64,000 bases of DNA from Coemansia sp. RSA 487 (lineage: Eukaryota; Kickxellomycota; Kickxellomycetes; Kickxellales; Kickxellaceae), in NCBI GenBank assembly GCA_027577595.1, contig JANBRJ010000030.1:1-64000 (forward strand), read 5' to 3'. Both the position numbers and the translations under genes were made by a program. The notes beneath the pieces were generated by a model. The model was not told the DNA's origin and made no database searches. It saw only the letters and a list, made by a program, of their open reading frames with translations. The first letter of the stretch is position 1, and every line of letters starts with the position of its first letter. This document shows positions 15,392-24,576 of this stretch, one piece after another.

Positions 15392-17128
15392 ATGTCTTCT
15401 GTCTCGCAAAAGGACAAGCTTGTTATATTCGACACGACTCTTCGCGACGGCGAGCAGTCGCCCGGCGTCACCCTCAACACGGAGGAGAAGATCGAGATCG
15501 CCAAGCAGCTGTCGCGCCTGGGCGTCGACATCATCGAGGCGGGGTTCCCTGTCGCATCGCCTGGAGACTTTAACGCAGTGCAGCGGATCGCGCGCGAGGT
15601 GGGTCCGCTGATGGAGGGCCGCGACGGCGAGGGCCAGGTGGGTCGTCCCATGGTGATCTGCGGGCTTGCGCGGTGCGTGGAGAAGGACATCCAAACGGCA
15701 TACGATGCAATCAAGGATGCACCGCGGCACCGGATCCACGTGTTTCTGGCCACCTCGGACATCCATCTGGAGCACAAGCTGAAAATCACGCGCGATCAAT
15801 GCAAGCAGCAGATTGCAAAGATGGTTGGGTTCGCAAAGAGCCTGTGCCAAGACATCGAGTTCAGCCCTGAGGACGCCGGCCGGTCGGACCGCGACTTCTT
15901 GTGCGAGGCGCTTGCAGTGGCCATCAAGGCAGGCGCCACCACACTCAATATCCCAGACACCGTCGGGTACAACAGCCCTGCGCAATACGGGTCGCTTATC
16001 AAGCACCTGTGCGACAACACCGAGGGCGCCGACTCGGTCACGTTTTCGACGCACTGCCACAACGATCTGGGGCTGGCCACAGCCAACACGCTTGCCGGCA
16101 TCACCAACGGCGCACGCCAAGTCGAGGTGACTATCAACGGAATCGGCGAGCGCGCAGGAAACACAGCGCTCGAGGAGGTCGTGATGAATGTGCACACGCA
16201 TCCCGGCGCATACCCGGTGCACCACACCATTAATACCAGGCTGTTCTTCGCCACATCGCGCATGGTCGAGGATCTGTCTGGCATGGCAGTCCAGTCCAAC
16301 AAGGCCATTGTCGGACGCAATGCCTTTCTGCACGAGAGCGGCATCCACCAGGACGGCGTGCTCAAGAACAAACAGACCTACGAGATCATCCGTCCCGAGG
16401 ATGTCGGTGTCACTTCGGGCAACTTGGCGCTGGGCAAGCACTCGGGCCGCCATGCATTCAAGACCAAGCTTGAGGCGCTTGGGTACGCAGGCGGTGCACT
16501 CTCCGATGCGCAGTTCCAGACAGCGTTTGCCAAATTCAAGCAGTTGGCCGACGTCAAGAAGACTGGCGTCACCGACGGAGATCTGCACGCGTTGGTTTCC
16601 GATTCGCGCAACAGCTTGTCAGCAACGATTTCAACTGAACTCCCAACCGAGGAGATAGCCATGCCCGAGCCGTCGGTTCAGCGGTTCACGCTCAAGCACA
16701 TGCAGGTTTTCACAGGAATCGGTGTCACGCCGACTGCCACTGTGACGCTCCACGATGTAGTCAAGGGCGAGGACCTTACAGACGCAGCGCTGGCCAGGAA
16801 CGGCCCAATCGAGGCTATTTTCTCCGTCATCCAGCGCATTACTGGGCTCTCGATCGATCTGCTCAACTTCAACGTCTCCGCCACCAGCGAAGGCCAAGAG
16901 ACGCTTGGCAAGGTCGCTGTCCGCATTGCACGCTCAACCACTGATGCTGAGACGAATTCACCTGGCTTGGCACCTAACGGTCCGGTGCCCAAGTTTGCAG
17001 GTCTCGCCACAAATGTCGACATCATCACAGCCTCTGCCAACGCGTACGTCGCGGCTCTCAATCGTCTGGTCAGCCACGACGAGCGCAACACGCGTGCCAG
17101 CCACAAGGACCGCAACGTGGACATTTAA
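15392..17128 (+). CDS. LEU4: 2-isopropylmalate synthase, LeuA type-1 form
   Basis: Catalyses condensation of acetyl-CoA with 2-oxoisovalerate, the first committed step of leucine synthesis. The 578-residue protein has the TIM-barrel domain at 11-275 with FDTTLRDGEQSPG (13-25), metal-binding HCHNDLG (221-227) and GIGERAGN (250-257), a subdomain to about 400, and a C-terminal LeuA regulatory domain at about 430-560, where leucine feeds back. The sequence is of the bacterial/plant type-1 class, not the Leu4 type-2 class of Dikarya. The first ATG of the frame is at 15392, 106 bp after a TATA box with two Gcn4-type sites upstream. No presequence is evident, so a cytosolic enzyme is likely. Confidence 0.93.
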   Translation: MSSVSQKDKLVIFDTTLRDGEQSPGVTLNTEEKIEIAKQLSRLGVDIIEAGFPVASPGDFNAVQRIAREVGPLMEGRDGEGQVGRPMVICGLARCVEKDIQTAYDAIKDAPRHRIHVFLATSDIHLEHKLKITRDQCKQQIAKMVGFAKSLCQDIEFSPEDAGRSDRDFLCEALAVAIKAGATTLNIPDTVGYNSPAQYGSLIKHLCDNTEGADSVTFSTHCHNDLGLATANTLAGITNGARQVEVTINGIGERAGNTALEEVVMNVHTHPGAYPVHHTINTRLFFATSRMVEDLSGMAVQSNKAIVGRNAFLHESGIHQDGVLKNKQTYEIIRPEDVGVTSGNLALGKHSGRHAFKTKLEALGYAGGALSDAQFQTAFAKFKQLADVKKTGVTDGDLHALVSDSRNSLSATISTELPTEEIAMPEPSVQRFTLKHMQVFTGIGVTPTATVTLHDVVKGEDLTDAALARNGPIEAIFSVIQRITGLSIDLLNFNVSATSEGQETLGKVAVRIARSTTDAETNSPGLAPNGPVPKFAGLATNVDIITASANAYVAALNRLVSHDERNTRASHKDRNVDI

Positions 17129-17158
17129 CTTTTTTTTATATATATAACCTATTTTCAC

Positions 17159-17190
17159 AAGCTTTTTTTTTTTAAAAAAAAAAAAAGCTT
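17159..17190. terminator. Palindromic bidirectional terminator between convergent genes
   Basis: AAGC followed by 11 T, 13 A and GCTT forms an almost perfect inverted repeat in the 63 bp between the stops of the isopropylmalate synthase and FUSC-like genes. It reads as an efficiency/A-rich element on each strand, so it probably serves 3'-end formation for both genes. Confidence 0.5.
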
Positions 17191-17191
17191 C

Positions 17192-20100
17192 TTAGTACGA
17201 TCCGTATAGCTCTCGCATCTGTGCGCCAATGACATCCAGCTCTCGAACTACCTCCCATCCAAGCATCACTTGCGTGTAGTAGAACACGTACCGCACACGC
17301 ATAGCTGCTGCCTGTGGATCGTGCGGATACACAGGAGTATCCTCTGCAGGGTCCAGGACGTCTTGCATCGCACGAGCCACGCGGTGCTGCGCTGACTGTG
17401 TTGGTGGAAGCACCGCTGGCAACGGTGTTTTCAGCACAAGCGCTGATGCCAGCACATACATCGACAGAGTCACCAGCGAGTCCCTGTGTTCGCGCTCCAG
17501 GGCTGCCAGCAACGCAACTACCGCCAACGAAGATAACGATGACGATGACGATGACGGCATACCCATTTCTTGCTGCTGCTGCTGCTGGGATGCCAGTTCA
17601 ATAGGAAGATCCATCATGTTTCGCAGTGAAGAAGAATCATGCACCGGCAGTACGACCCAGCGCGCAGCCACCATTGCATCCAGCAGTCGCTGGCACGCAT
17701 TGGCTATTCGCTCATACGTGCGTGCGGGATACGGACCCTTGAGCCGTGGCTCGCTGGCAGTCAACGCAAGCAGTGCACGAATCTCAACCAGCGAACCCTG
17801 CAGCTCCAGCTCACTCTCCAAGTAGTCGCGAACAGTATCCAGAGCATCGTCCCACTCGTCATCGCTATCGTCTTCCGACATCCTATTGGTGGCCCCTGAT
17901 GACATTGCAGAACTCTGCCAAAGATCGCTCCACAGTCGGTCATAGAGCAACGACGCGCGAAGCAGCCACCAGCTCAGCGCCTTGCGCACGCGCACACGCG
18001 CCTCGTAGGGCCACACATACATGGTTACAAGCATCCCAGCCAACACGCCAAGCGCAACAGATGCTGTGCGGCGCACTGCCAGAGTACCGATGCTTTCTAG
18101 GCGATCCTCGCGAGCCACCCACTTGTTGATCAGAACCACGCCAAACGTAATCAGCGCAAACTGGCCTATTTTCGGATACTTTCCATGAAGCATTATGTGG
18201 AAGCACGGAATCGAGAACAGAACAAGTAGCATGTACATGAGCACAGGCACTTTGTTGGCTATCTCGTATACCAGAAAGGCTGCCAGTCCGCCTGCGCACG
18301 TGCCCAGCACGCGGTACACGCTAACCACAAGCGATCCGCCAACTGTTGGCACCATGATGGCTGCTGCAGAGATGACCATCCAGTCCATCCGCTCCTGGTG
18401 GAACGCCAAGTACATATCCATGCTCCAGTAGCAAGGCAACGATAGCAAGGTAATGAGGAGCGCGTACTTTGTTGCAAACTTGACGTTGATTTGGCGGGCC
18501 CATGTTAGAATGCGCCAGATCGTGTGCGCCAGACGCTGGGATCGCGTGACGGGCCGCGGCGTGTGCAGGGACCGTGGGTCAGCAAACTGCGCAAACTCGT
18601 ATCGTGTCTCCAAGTCGCTTGTGGCGCCAGTGTCCCAAAGAGCACGAAAATGGCAGCACGCCCAAAGAGCAAAGGACCGGATCCCCGGAATAATGCTGGC
18701 CCTTGCCAAGCGCAGTGGCGGCAAGCACACGGATTCGACATACGGGAGAACGTCAAAGAGCTCGTCGGCAAACTCGCGCAGACTGTATACGAAAAAGTGC
18801 ACAACGAACAGCTGCTCCTCCGTTGATTTCTGGTTGCTGTCGTTCGTTCTACTGGCTACCGGCGTGTCCAAGTCACAGACGGCTTCGCTGTAGTTGGTGT
18901 GGAATTCGTGGATCGCACTAGTCATCTCCAGCCGCAGACGCTCGATCTTGCGTGCCACTGTGGCAGCATCCTCTCCCTCCTCCTCTTCCTCGGCAAACGC
19001 CACGCCAACCATATCGTGGATCGCCATCAGTGTTTTGTCGCACATGCGCGAGAGCTGCAGCACTGGAATATGGATATGGCTGACAATACTTGCGTATGAA
19101 GATCCAGGATCGTTGTTGCGGTCGGTGGTTTGCTGGAGCTCCAGTCCAGAACCCATGCTGTTGAGTCGCAGCCCGAGCTCCTCCAGCCGACCAACCAGGA
19201 GCCCGACTTGGCTGCGCCGCGCCCATACGCGTCGGTCAGTGGGATCCAAAGATATAGCTGTCAGCTGCGTTTTCAGCGCTTGCAGCTGCTCCCAATGCGC
19301 ATGGATCGCCGATTTGAGCTCGGCCGGCTTTGCTCCATCGCGGCGTTTGCGCCTCGACGCATTCGACGCATTCGGTACGTCCCCGTAGTAAGACGTGGTT
19401 TGTTCGTTGCCAACGTTGATGATGGGCGCCAGCAGCTGCGGCAAGATATCGCGGAACGAGTCAAGCGCAGTGCCCAGCTTCTTACGCAGCAGGGCACGTG
19501 ACGTGGTGGGCCGCACAAACCACCCAACTGTTAGACTGATTGCCATGCCGGTGAGCACAGCTACCAGAATGTGCTCAGCCTTTTTCCCTACGCTTTCGGC
19601 CAAACTATCTTCATCGCCATCCGGTCCAGGCCAAGGCACACGTCCGCCACCGCCGTGGCCGCTGTCTTGTGCGTGTATATTGGGACAGCTACCGTTAGCT
19701 GCCGCCTTATAGTTGACGATTGGTGCCTCCCGTAACATTACCAAATAAAGCACAATGTTGGCAATCGTCGTGCCTGTAGCCACCGATATGCGGTTACTGT
19801 TTGCCTTGAAAAAGGCCAAACACCAGCTGTATCCAAAGACAAACACCACGAGACAAGCGACTTTGCTCTGGGTCGCAAGCGGTAAAGCTTCCGGCAGCCC
19901 CTCATTGCCAGAAACACCGCTCGAAGACGAAGCATATGTACAATGCAGGTATTCTGCAGTATACAGAGCCATATATGCAACACAGCTAGTCACGCATACC
20001 CAAATGACGCTTACAAGCCCACCTTCCGCCAATGCACTACGTGTACGTGCGGCATGAAGCCAAATGGTTGCGTTGGTGACTAGATGCGGCGACATGTAGT

Positions 20101-20539
20101 CCGGGTCGCCTAGCCAGTCACGTAGGAACGGAATGAACGGGAACAGAGCAGCTATTGCGTAAGCCAGCACCGCCTTGAATACACTTGTCTGTTGTGATTC
20201 TTCAAGCGGTACAAGCCATCCAATGATAGTTTTCAGCTTCAACGGATGCGTTTCCTGAGGCGTTCTCCCAAGCAACGGCAGCGTTTCATCGCTACTTGCC
20301 CCTCGCCCTGATGATGCGCCTTGGTTGTCTCTGGATGCTCCTCCTCCACCCATCGTTATTGTGTTTCGTTTCAACGGCCATGCCATAGGCGACTGTGGTG
20401 GACGCTGTTGCTGTGCACCAGGCACTGGTGATACGGCTGCTGTTGCGTGGAGCTGTTGGAAAAACTGACTTGATCTGTTGCCCGCTCCGCTGTATGTAAA
20501 GCTCCGCAGAGCAATTGACGGCGGTCTCTCATCGGTCAT
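17192..20539 (-). CDS. FUSC/BRE4-like multi-pass membrane transporter (DUF2421 family)
   Basis: An 1115-residue membrane protein. After a disordered N-terminus (1-100) comes a first membrane block at about 120-370 (VLAYAIAALFPFIPFL, VACLVVFVFGYSWCL, HILVAVLTGMAISLTVGWF), a large soluble part to about 660, a second block at about 665-850 (KYALLITLLSLPCYW, MVISAAAIMVPTVGGSLVV, LAVRRTASVALGVLAGM) and a C-terminal cytosolic DUF2421-type region. This is the architecture of fungal brefeldin-A-sensitivity protein 4 and aromatic-acid-exporter relatives. Substrate unknown; efflux of small aromatic or toxic compounds is inferred from the family. No intron. Runs of Gln and Ser near residues 1010-1030 come from short codon repeats. 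Confidence 0.82.
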   Translation of the reverse strand: MTDERPPSIALRSFTYSGAGNRSSQFFQQLHATAAVSPVPGAQQQRPPQSPMAWPLKRNTITMGGGGASRDNQGASSGRGASSDETLPLLGRTPQETHPLKLKTIIGWLVPLEESQQTSVFKAVLAYAIAALFPFIPFLRDWLGDPDYMSPHLVTNATIWLHAARTRSALAEGGLVSVIWVCVTSCVAYMALYTAEYLHCTYASSSSGVSGNEGLPEALPLATQSKVACLVVFVFGYSWCLAFFKANSNRISVATGTTIANIVLYLVMLREAPIVNYKAAANGSCPNIHAQDSGHGGGGRVPWPGPDGDEDSLAESVGKKAEHILVAVLTGMAISLTVGWFVRPTTSRALLRKKLGTALDSFRDILPQLLAPIINVGNEQTTSYYGDVPNASNASRRKRRDGAKPAELKSAIHAHWEQLQALKTQLTAISLDPTDRRVWARRSQVGLLVGRLEELGLRLNSMGSGLELQQTTDRNNDPGSSYASIVSHIHIPVLQLSRMCDKTLMAIHDMVGVAFAEEEEEGEDAATVARKIERLRLEMTSAIHEFHTNYSEAVCDLDTPVASRTNDSNQKSTEEQLFVVHFFVYSLREFADELFDVLPYVESVCLPPLRLARASIIPGIRSFALWACCHFRALWDTGATSDLETRYEFAQFADPRSLHTPRPVTRSQRLAHTIWRILTWARQINVKFATKYALLITLLSLPCYWSMDMYLAFHQERMDWMVISAAAIMVPTVGGSLVVSVYRVLGTCAGGLAAFLVYEIANKVPVLMYMLLVLFSIPCFHIMLHGKYPKIGQFALITFGVVLINKWVAREDRLESIGTLAVRRTASVALGVLAGMLVTMYVWPYEARVRVRKALSWWLLRASLLYDRLWSDLWQSSAMSSGATNRMSEDDSDDEWDDALDTVRDYLESELELQGSLVEIRALLALTASEPRLKGPYPARTYERIANACQRLLDAMVAARWVVLPVHDSSSLRNMMDLPIELASQQQQQQEMGMPSSSSSSLSSLAVVALLAALEREHRDSLVTLSMYVLASALVLKTPLPAVLPPTQSAQHRVARAMQDVLDPAEDTPVYPHDPQAAAMRVRYVFYYTQVMLGWEVVRELDVIGAQMRELYGSY

Positions 20540-20687
20540 CTTTAAAATAAAATAAAAAAGTGAAATACAAAAGTATTATTACTTTTTAAAATGGAAAAAT
20601 TAAAAATACAAAAAACTGAAAAGATAAAGTGCACTGACCGCACAAGGAGGGAAAAGGAAGGTAATTGTATCAGAATACGAAAAACAG

Positions 20688-20693
20688 AAAAAA
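20688..20693 (-). terminator. Pol III terminator of tRNA-Val
   Basis: Six T residues on the minus strand begin directly after the tRNA discriminator base. Confidence 0.8.
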
Positions 20694-20766
20694 TGATTCC
20701 GGCGAGGATCGAACTCGCGACCTTTGCCGTGTAAAGGCAACGTAATAACCACTATACAACAGAACC
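20694..20766 (-). tRNA. tRNA-Val (anticodon UAC)
   Basis: The minus strand folds as a 73-nt tRNA starting GGTTCTG. The acceptor pairs with CGGAATC before discriminator A. The D arm contains AGTGGTTA, the anticodon stem TTGCC/GGCAA encloses TTTACAC (anticodon TAC, reading GUA valine codons), and the T arm contains GAGTTCGATCC, the B box. No intron. It resembles the yeast tRNA-Val(UAC) closely. Confidence 0.95.
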
Positions 20767-20953
20767 AAATCCGACGAAAAATGCCACTTCAAAAACTGAA
20801 AAATTAATTAAACTAGTGTTTTCAACAGTTTTATCTTCCACAAAGAAAGGAACGCCTTTAAGCCTAATCGAGTGTAGAGTAAGGTCGGATGATAATTATG
20901 ATAATAGGGAATGTCAAATGGAAAAAGGAGGAAAAGAGAGAGAAAGAGGAATA

Positions 20954-23278
20954 TTAGTCCGTGTAGATGTGTGTTCCAGGCACAGCACACAGAATAGCCA
21001 AGCTGATGGCAGTCATGGCCATAGCACCAATGAACCAACGGATGCTGCGCGCACGTACCATACGCGTAGCCGTTGGGTCCACCGAAACACGTGTGGAGAA
21101 CCATGCGCGATGCCAGTCGCCAACCGACATTTTCTTCAGAGAAGCAGCTGGCTGTGGTGCGGTTTTGGTTGGCTGGCCAATAAAGTCCTTCATCGTTGGA
21201 GACTGATACCTGCGCATCGCAGCCAAAAGAAGATCGCATCCGCCAAAGCCGACAGACATATTCCACCAGCCAAAGAACTGAGGGATAACGCTCCACGCAC
21301 GCTGTGCTTTGGGCTCGTGGTCCAAAAGGATGAGCGCCAGCGGAAGCGCAAAGCCAAACCACAGCAAAAGGAAGGCAAAGAGAACACGTAGGATGCAGTG
21401 GTCGCGGGTGACGTTGCGGGATACAGCGTCGGCAATGAATATGGGAAAGTAGTAAGTGTCCAGCACATCGTACGCATAGAGAAGAGCTTCGGAGAAAAGG
21501 GACGCATCGAGGGCCGCGCCATCGTGAAGCAGCCGCTGCTCGATTTCAGTCAGGATCTCTGGAGGCCACGGCATGTGGTAGTACAGGTGGTGGCGGGACG
21601 AGGCGCTGAAGGCGTTGATCATTCCACGCGTGCCCAGCGCACTGCTTCCGCCAGCTCCGCTGCCCGAGTTCTGGCTCATATGCAAATAATTGCGGCCGCT
21701 GGAGCCGGCGCTGCCATCAGCGTTGATTGGCGTGTTCAGGTGCTCGCGAGACATGTTGAGCGACTCGGTCGACCCAAGCTGGCCTTGCTTGTTGTCATAT
21801 TTTCTGTTGGCTCCCGAGTCGTTGCGGTCGCGGCCCAGTTGGCCGCCCGACCGCGAGTGCGATGCGCTGGGGCTGATATAAACGCTGTCGGTTGCTGCCA
21901 CGCCGTATCCTTGGTGGTACGGGTCGTCAAAGACGGGTCTGTGCGCCGTGCGGTTGACGTAGGCACCAGTCTTCTGCGTCAGCATGCGCTTAAGCGACCC
22001 CATTTTGCCGCCGTTGGCTGTTGTCAGGCCACGCGCACGTGCAGATGCCGCTGCTGCTGCCTCTGACGGCGTCGCGTATGTCTGGCCCACATTGCCAGCC
22101 CCGCCGCTGGCCGACCAAGTGCCTGAAGCGCCCGCCGATGCATGCTGCAGCAAGTTGGGGTCGAGTGCTGCGCGGAAGTAGCGCAAGAAAATGGTCTCCG
22201 CCGCAGTCTGGATCTGCACAGCCATATGTGAGCTCTGGCGCCGGCTCCGCCGAAACCCATCCCCCTGGGAAGAAGCGTTGGCAGCCGACCTATTGACAGC
22301 ATCATCCTCAGGCACAAGCACTTGCTCCGCAGGGTTAGGGTCTTTCCTATTTCCACGGGACAGCGATTTCATTGTTTCGCTACGCGCCGCCGCGCGTCTG
22401 AAGGGGTCGTTCTGCTTCTCGTTCATTTCAGTCAACTGGGACTGGCGGTTAGAGTTCCGATGATGCGAGGAATCGGGAGGCAGCAAATGGCTGTCAAGGG
22501 ACGCATACTGGCTACGCGCCTTTGCATGCCGTAGGTCGCTTTCGTACGCAAGACACATTTTCTCATGCGTCCTTGCAGCCATGTAAAACTCAAGCCATCT
22601 GCGAGCCTGCGGTTGGCGGACAGAACAGTGGACTGCAAAGTCGCGCAACGCAAGGGGCGCACGTGTACGGCGGGTCAAAACTTGGTCCAGCGAGGGGAGC
22701 CCGCCGGTCCGCAGATTATGGTCTTGCATGTACGCCCAATCGATAGCACCACCGTCGGTATCAGCTGTTTTATCGCTCAGCATCGGAGCCCCCGTATGCG
22801 ACACCGATAAAAGAACATTAGATGGTCTGCTAACGCGCATAGAGTCCGACTTGACGCCCCATGCAGCAGTACGCTCTTCGGCAAAATGCAGCTGACTAGA
22901 CGTGCCCGATGATATAGAGTCATGAGCTCCGCCCATAGCTGCAGGCATCCGTGGAGGCGGTTCCAGCTCTACCACATCAAGCTCCATTGCTCCTACCGCC
23001 ATCTGCGTATACGGCATCAGTCTCTCTTCGCGCTCCAGTTCGTCAATGTTTAGTGGGTCGCGTACGCCTTGCGGAAGCACCGTTGACATACGTTGCCATG
23101 TCGGAGTTCCAAAGAAAGTTGCCAACGGCGCCCTGTCATCTGATGACCTTGCTGACATTGTACGGAACCCGTCGCTTTCAGACCGTCCACGCGTAGGTAG
23201 TACGTGCAGGTCACCCATGCTATGGCTTAGTGGCCGCTCATTGGGAAGCGGCACATTGTATTCGTTAGCGTACTTCAT
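20954..23278 (-). CDS. RAX1: Rax1-like RGS-domain membrane protein
   Basis: A 774-residue protein with a split RGS-like domain: first helices at about 195-240 (LPSLDQVLTRRTRAPLALRD, RRWLEFYMAARTHE), a long Ser/Gly/Asn-rich insertion, a middle part near 358-385 (IQTAAETIFLRYFRAAL) and the last helices at about 575-625 (ALDASLFSEALLYAYDVLD). Three hydrophobic segments follow (about 635-665, 675-700, 745-770). RGS plus C-terminal membrane spans is the layout of fungal Rax1, a bud-site/cell-pole landmark; signalling as a G-protein GAP is not established for that family. The ATG at 23278 is the first in frame. It is on the same strand as tRNA-Val, about 190 bp upstream of it. Confidence 0.75.
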   Translation of the reverse strand: MKYANEYNVPLPNERPLSHSMGDLHVLPTRGRSESDGFRTMSARSSDDRAPLATFFGTPTWQRMSTVLPQGVRDPLNIDELEREERLMPYTQMAVGAMELDVVELEPPPRMPAAMGGAHDSISSGTSSQLHFAEERTAAWGVKSDSMRVSRPSNVLLSVSHTGAPMLSDKTADTDGGAIDWAYMQDHNLRTGGLPSLDQVLTRRTRAPLALRDFAVHCSVRQPQARRWLEFYMAARTHEKMCLAYESDLRHAKARSQYASLDSHLLPPDSSHHRNSNRQSQLTEMNEKQNDPFRRAAARSETMKSLSRGNRKDPNPAEQVLVPEDDAVNRSAANASSQGDGFRRSRRQSSHMAVQIQTAAETIFLRYFRAALDPNLLQHASAGASGTWSASGGAGNVGQTYATPSEAAAAASARARGLTTANGGKMGSLKRMLTQKTGAYVNRTAHRPVFDDPYHQGYGVAATDSVYISPSASHSRSGGQLGRDRNDSGANRKYDNKQGQLGSTESLNMSREHLNTPINADGSAGSSGRNYLHMSQNSGSGAGGSSALGTRGMINAFSASSRHHLYYHMPWPPEILTEIEQRLLHDGAALDASLFSEALLYAYDVLDTYYFPIFIADAVSRNVTRDHCILRVLFAFLLLWFGFALPLALILLDHEPKAQRAWSVIPQFFGWWNMSVGFGGCDLLLAAMRRYQSPTMKDFIGQPTKTAPQPAASLKKMSVGDWHRAWFSTRVSVDPTATRMVRARSIRWFIGAMAMTAISLAILCAVPGTHIYTD

Positions 23279-23752
23279 ATGGAATAAAAAAAATATCAAG
23301 AAAGAATATTTTAAATAAAATAAAATAAAACTAGAGAGAAAAAAACCTGTTGTTTCTTTTCTCTTGTTTCCATGCTTTGCTTTCTCTTTCTCGCTGAAAT
23401 TCTTGCATGCAGGATTCTTACGTATTTTCCTTTGACAATCTGAAATAACATGCTTTGTTTAGGTCTTTTAATTGACCCATGGTCTGGCGAATCAGAAGGC
23501 TTCTAGAAACAACAACACACACAAAAACAACTAGAAAAGAGGGGAAATGAGGGACTCCAGCCTCTTTTCTCTTCCCCCCTCCCCACCCCCAAAATAGCAC
23601 ATATGATCAAATCTCTTGATCCAGAGAAGTGGGGCACGTGATCACAGCGCACACGCAAACAAACCACGTTTCACTGGGGGAAAAAAAATACGTTTTTTCT
23701 TCTCTTCAACAATTCTCATTTATTTTATATCTGTATCATAATAAACATCACA

Positions 23753-24424
23753 ATGAAGCTCTTCTTCGGGACCACAAAACCAAAGGCCACGGCCAAGGAT
23801 GCAATCATAACACTACGGGAGAACATCTCGATGCTCGAGAAGAGAGAAACGCATTTGCAATCCAAGATTGATTCCGAGTATGCCAAAGCACGAGAGAATG
23901 CAACAAAGAACAAGAAAGCCGCGTTGGCTGCACTTAAACGTAAAAGACTGCTAGAGGCGCAAATAGAAAAGATAAGCGGATCGAGGATGACACTCGAAGC
24001 TCAAGCGATGACGATTGAAGCGGCAAACGTGAATTTGGAAACTATGAAGGCAATGCAAAGGGGCGCTGATGCAATGAAGGGTATTCATAAGGACCTTAAT
24101 GTCGATAAAGTCGATGATACGATGGATGAGATACGCGAGCAAATGGACTTGGCCAACGAGATTTCGGACGCTATTTCGCAGCCGCAGATGTTTGGTGCCG
24201 ATTTGGATGAAGACGAGCTTAATGCGGAGCTTGAGGAGCTCGAGCAGGAAGAGCTGGACAAGAAACTGTTGGACGCGGAGCATGCGCCTGTGGTGCTACC
24301 AAACGCTCCTGTGACTTCAGTTAGACAGCAGCATGAGCAACAACAGCATCAGCCGGCGGCAGCTGTTTCTGACGAGGATGATGAGCTGGCCGAGTTGCGC
24401 GAAAGCATGGGTATGGCCGCCTAA
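23753..24424 (+). CDS. SNF7: ESCRT-III subunit Snf7 (Vps32/CHMP4)
   Basis: The 223-residue protein is the main polymer-forming ESCRT-III subunit in endosomal sorting and membrane scission. The basic N-terminal helix (about 10-60), the ALAALKRKRLLEAQIEKI helix 2, VDKVDDTMDEIREQMDLANE and the hallmark DEDELNAELEELEQEELDKK near 160-180 are all present. The acidic C-terminus ends in a MIM1-like helix (ELAELRESMG) for Vps4 binding. A Gln/His-rich linker precedes it. Convergent with the TBC gene at 24577, 152 bp away. Confidence 0.95.
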   Translation: MKLFFGTTKPKATAKDAIITLRENISMLEKRETHLQSKIDSEYAKARENATKNKKAALAALKRKRLLEAQIEKISGSRMTLEAQAMTIEAANVNLETMKAMQRGADAMKGIHKDLNVDKVDDTMDEIREQMDLANEISDAISQPQMFGADLDEDELNAELEELEQEELDKKLLDAEHAPVVLPNAPVTSVRQQHEQQQHQPAAAVSDEDDELAELRESMGMAA

Positions 24425-24576
24425 GGCTCCGTTTTTCCTTATTCTAGAACACCATTTTTCTTTTCCCATACCAGACACTTTTAAAAATAGTTTTGATAAC
24501 ATTGAAAGAATACAAACAAAAGAGCTTTTCTCTGGCTACAGCCACAGCTACTCCTCCTCCTCCTCTCCCTCCCCTC

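Noticed and set aside
15359-16588. 409-codon open frame antisense to isopropylmalate synthase
   Set aside because: It is a shadow of a GC-rich, codon-biased gene; no motif, no promoter, and the plus-strand product is a well-conserved enzyme.
22318-22345. Telomere-like TTAGGG
   Set aside because: A single chance hexamer in the coding sequence of the Rax1-like gene; no telomeric array anywhere in the window.
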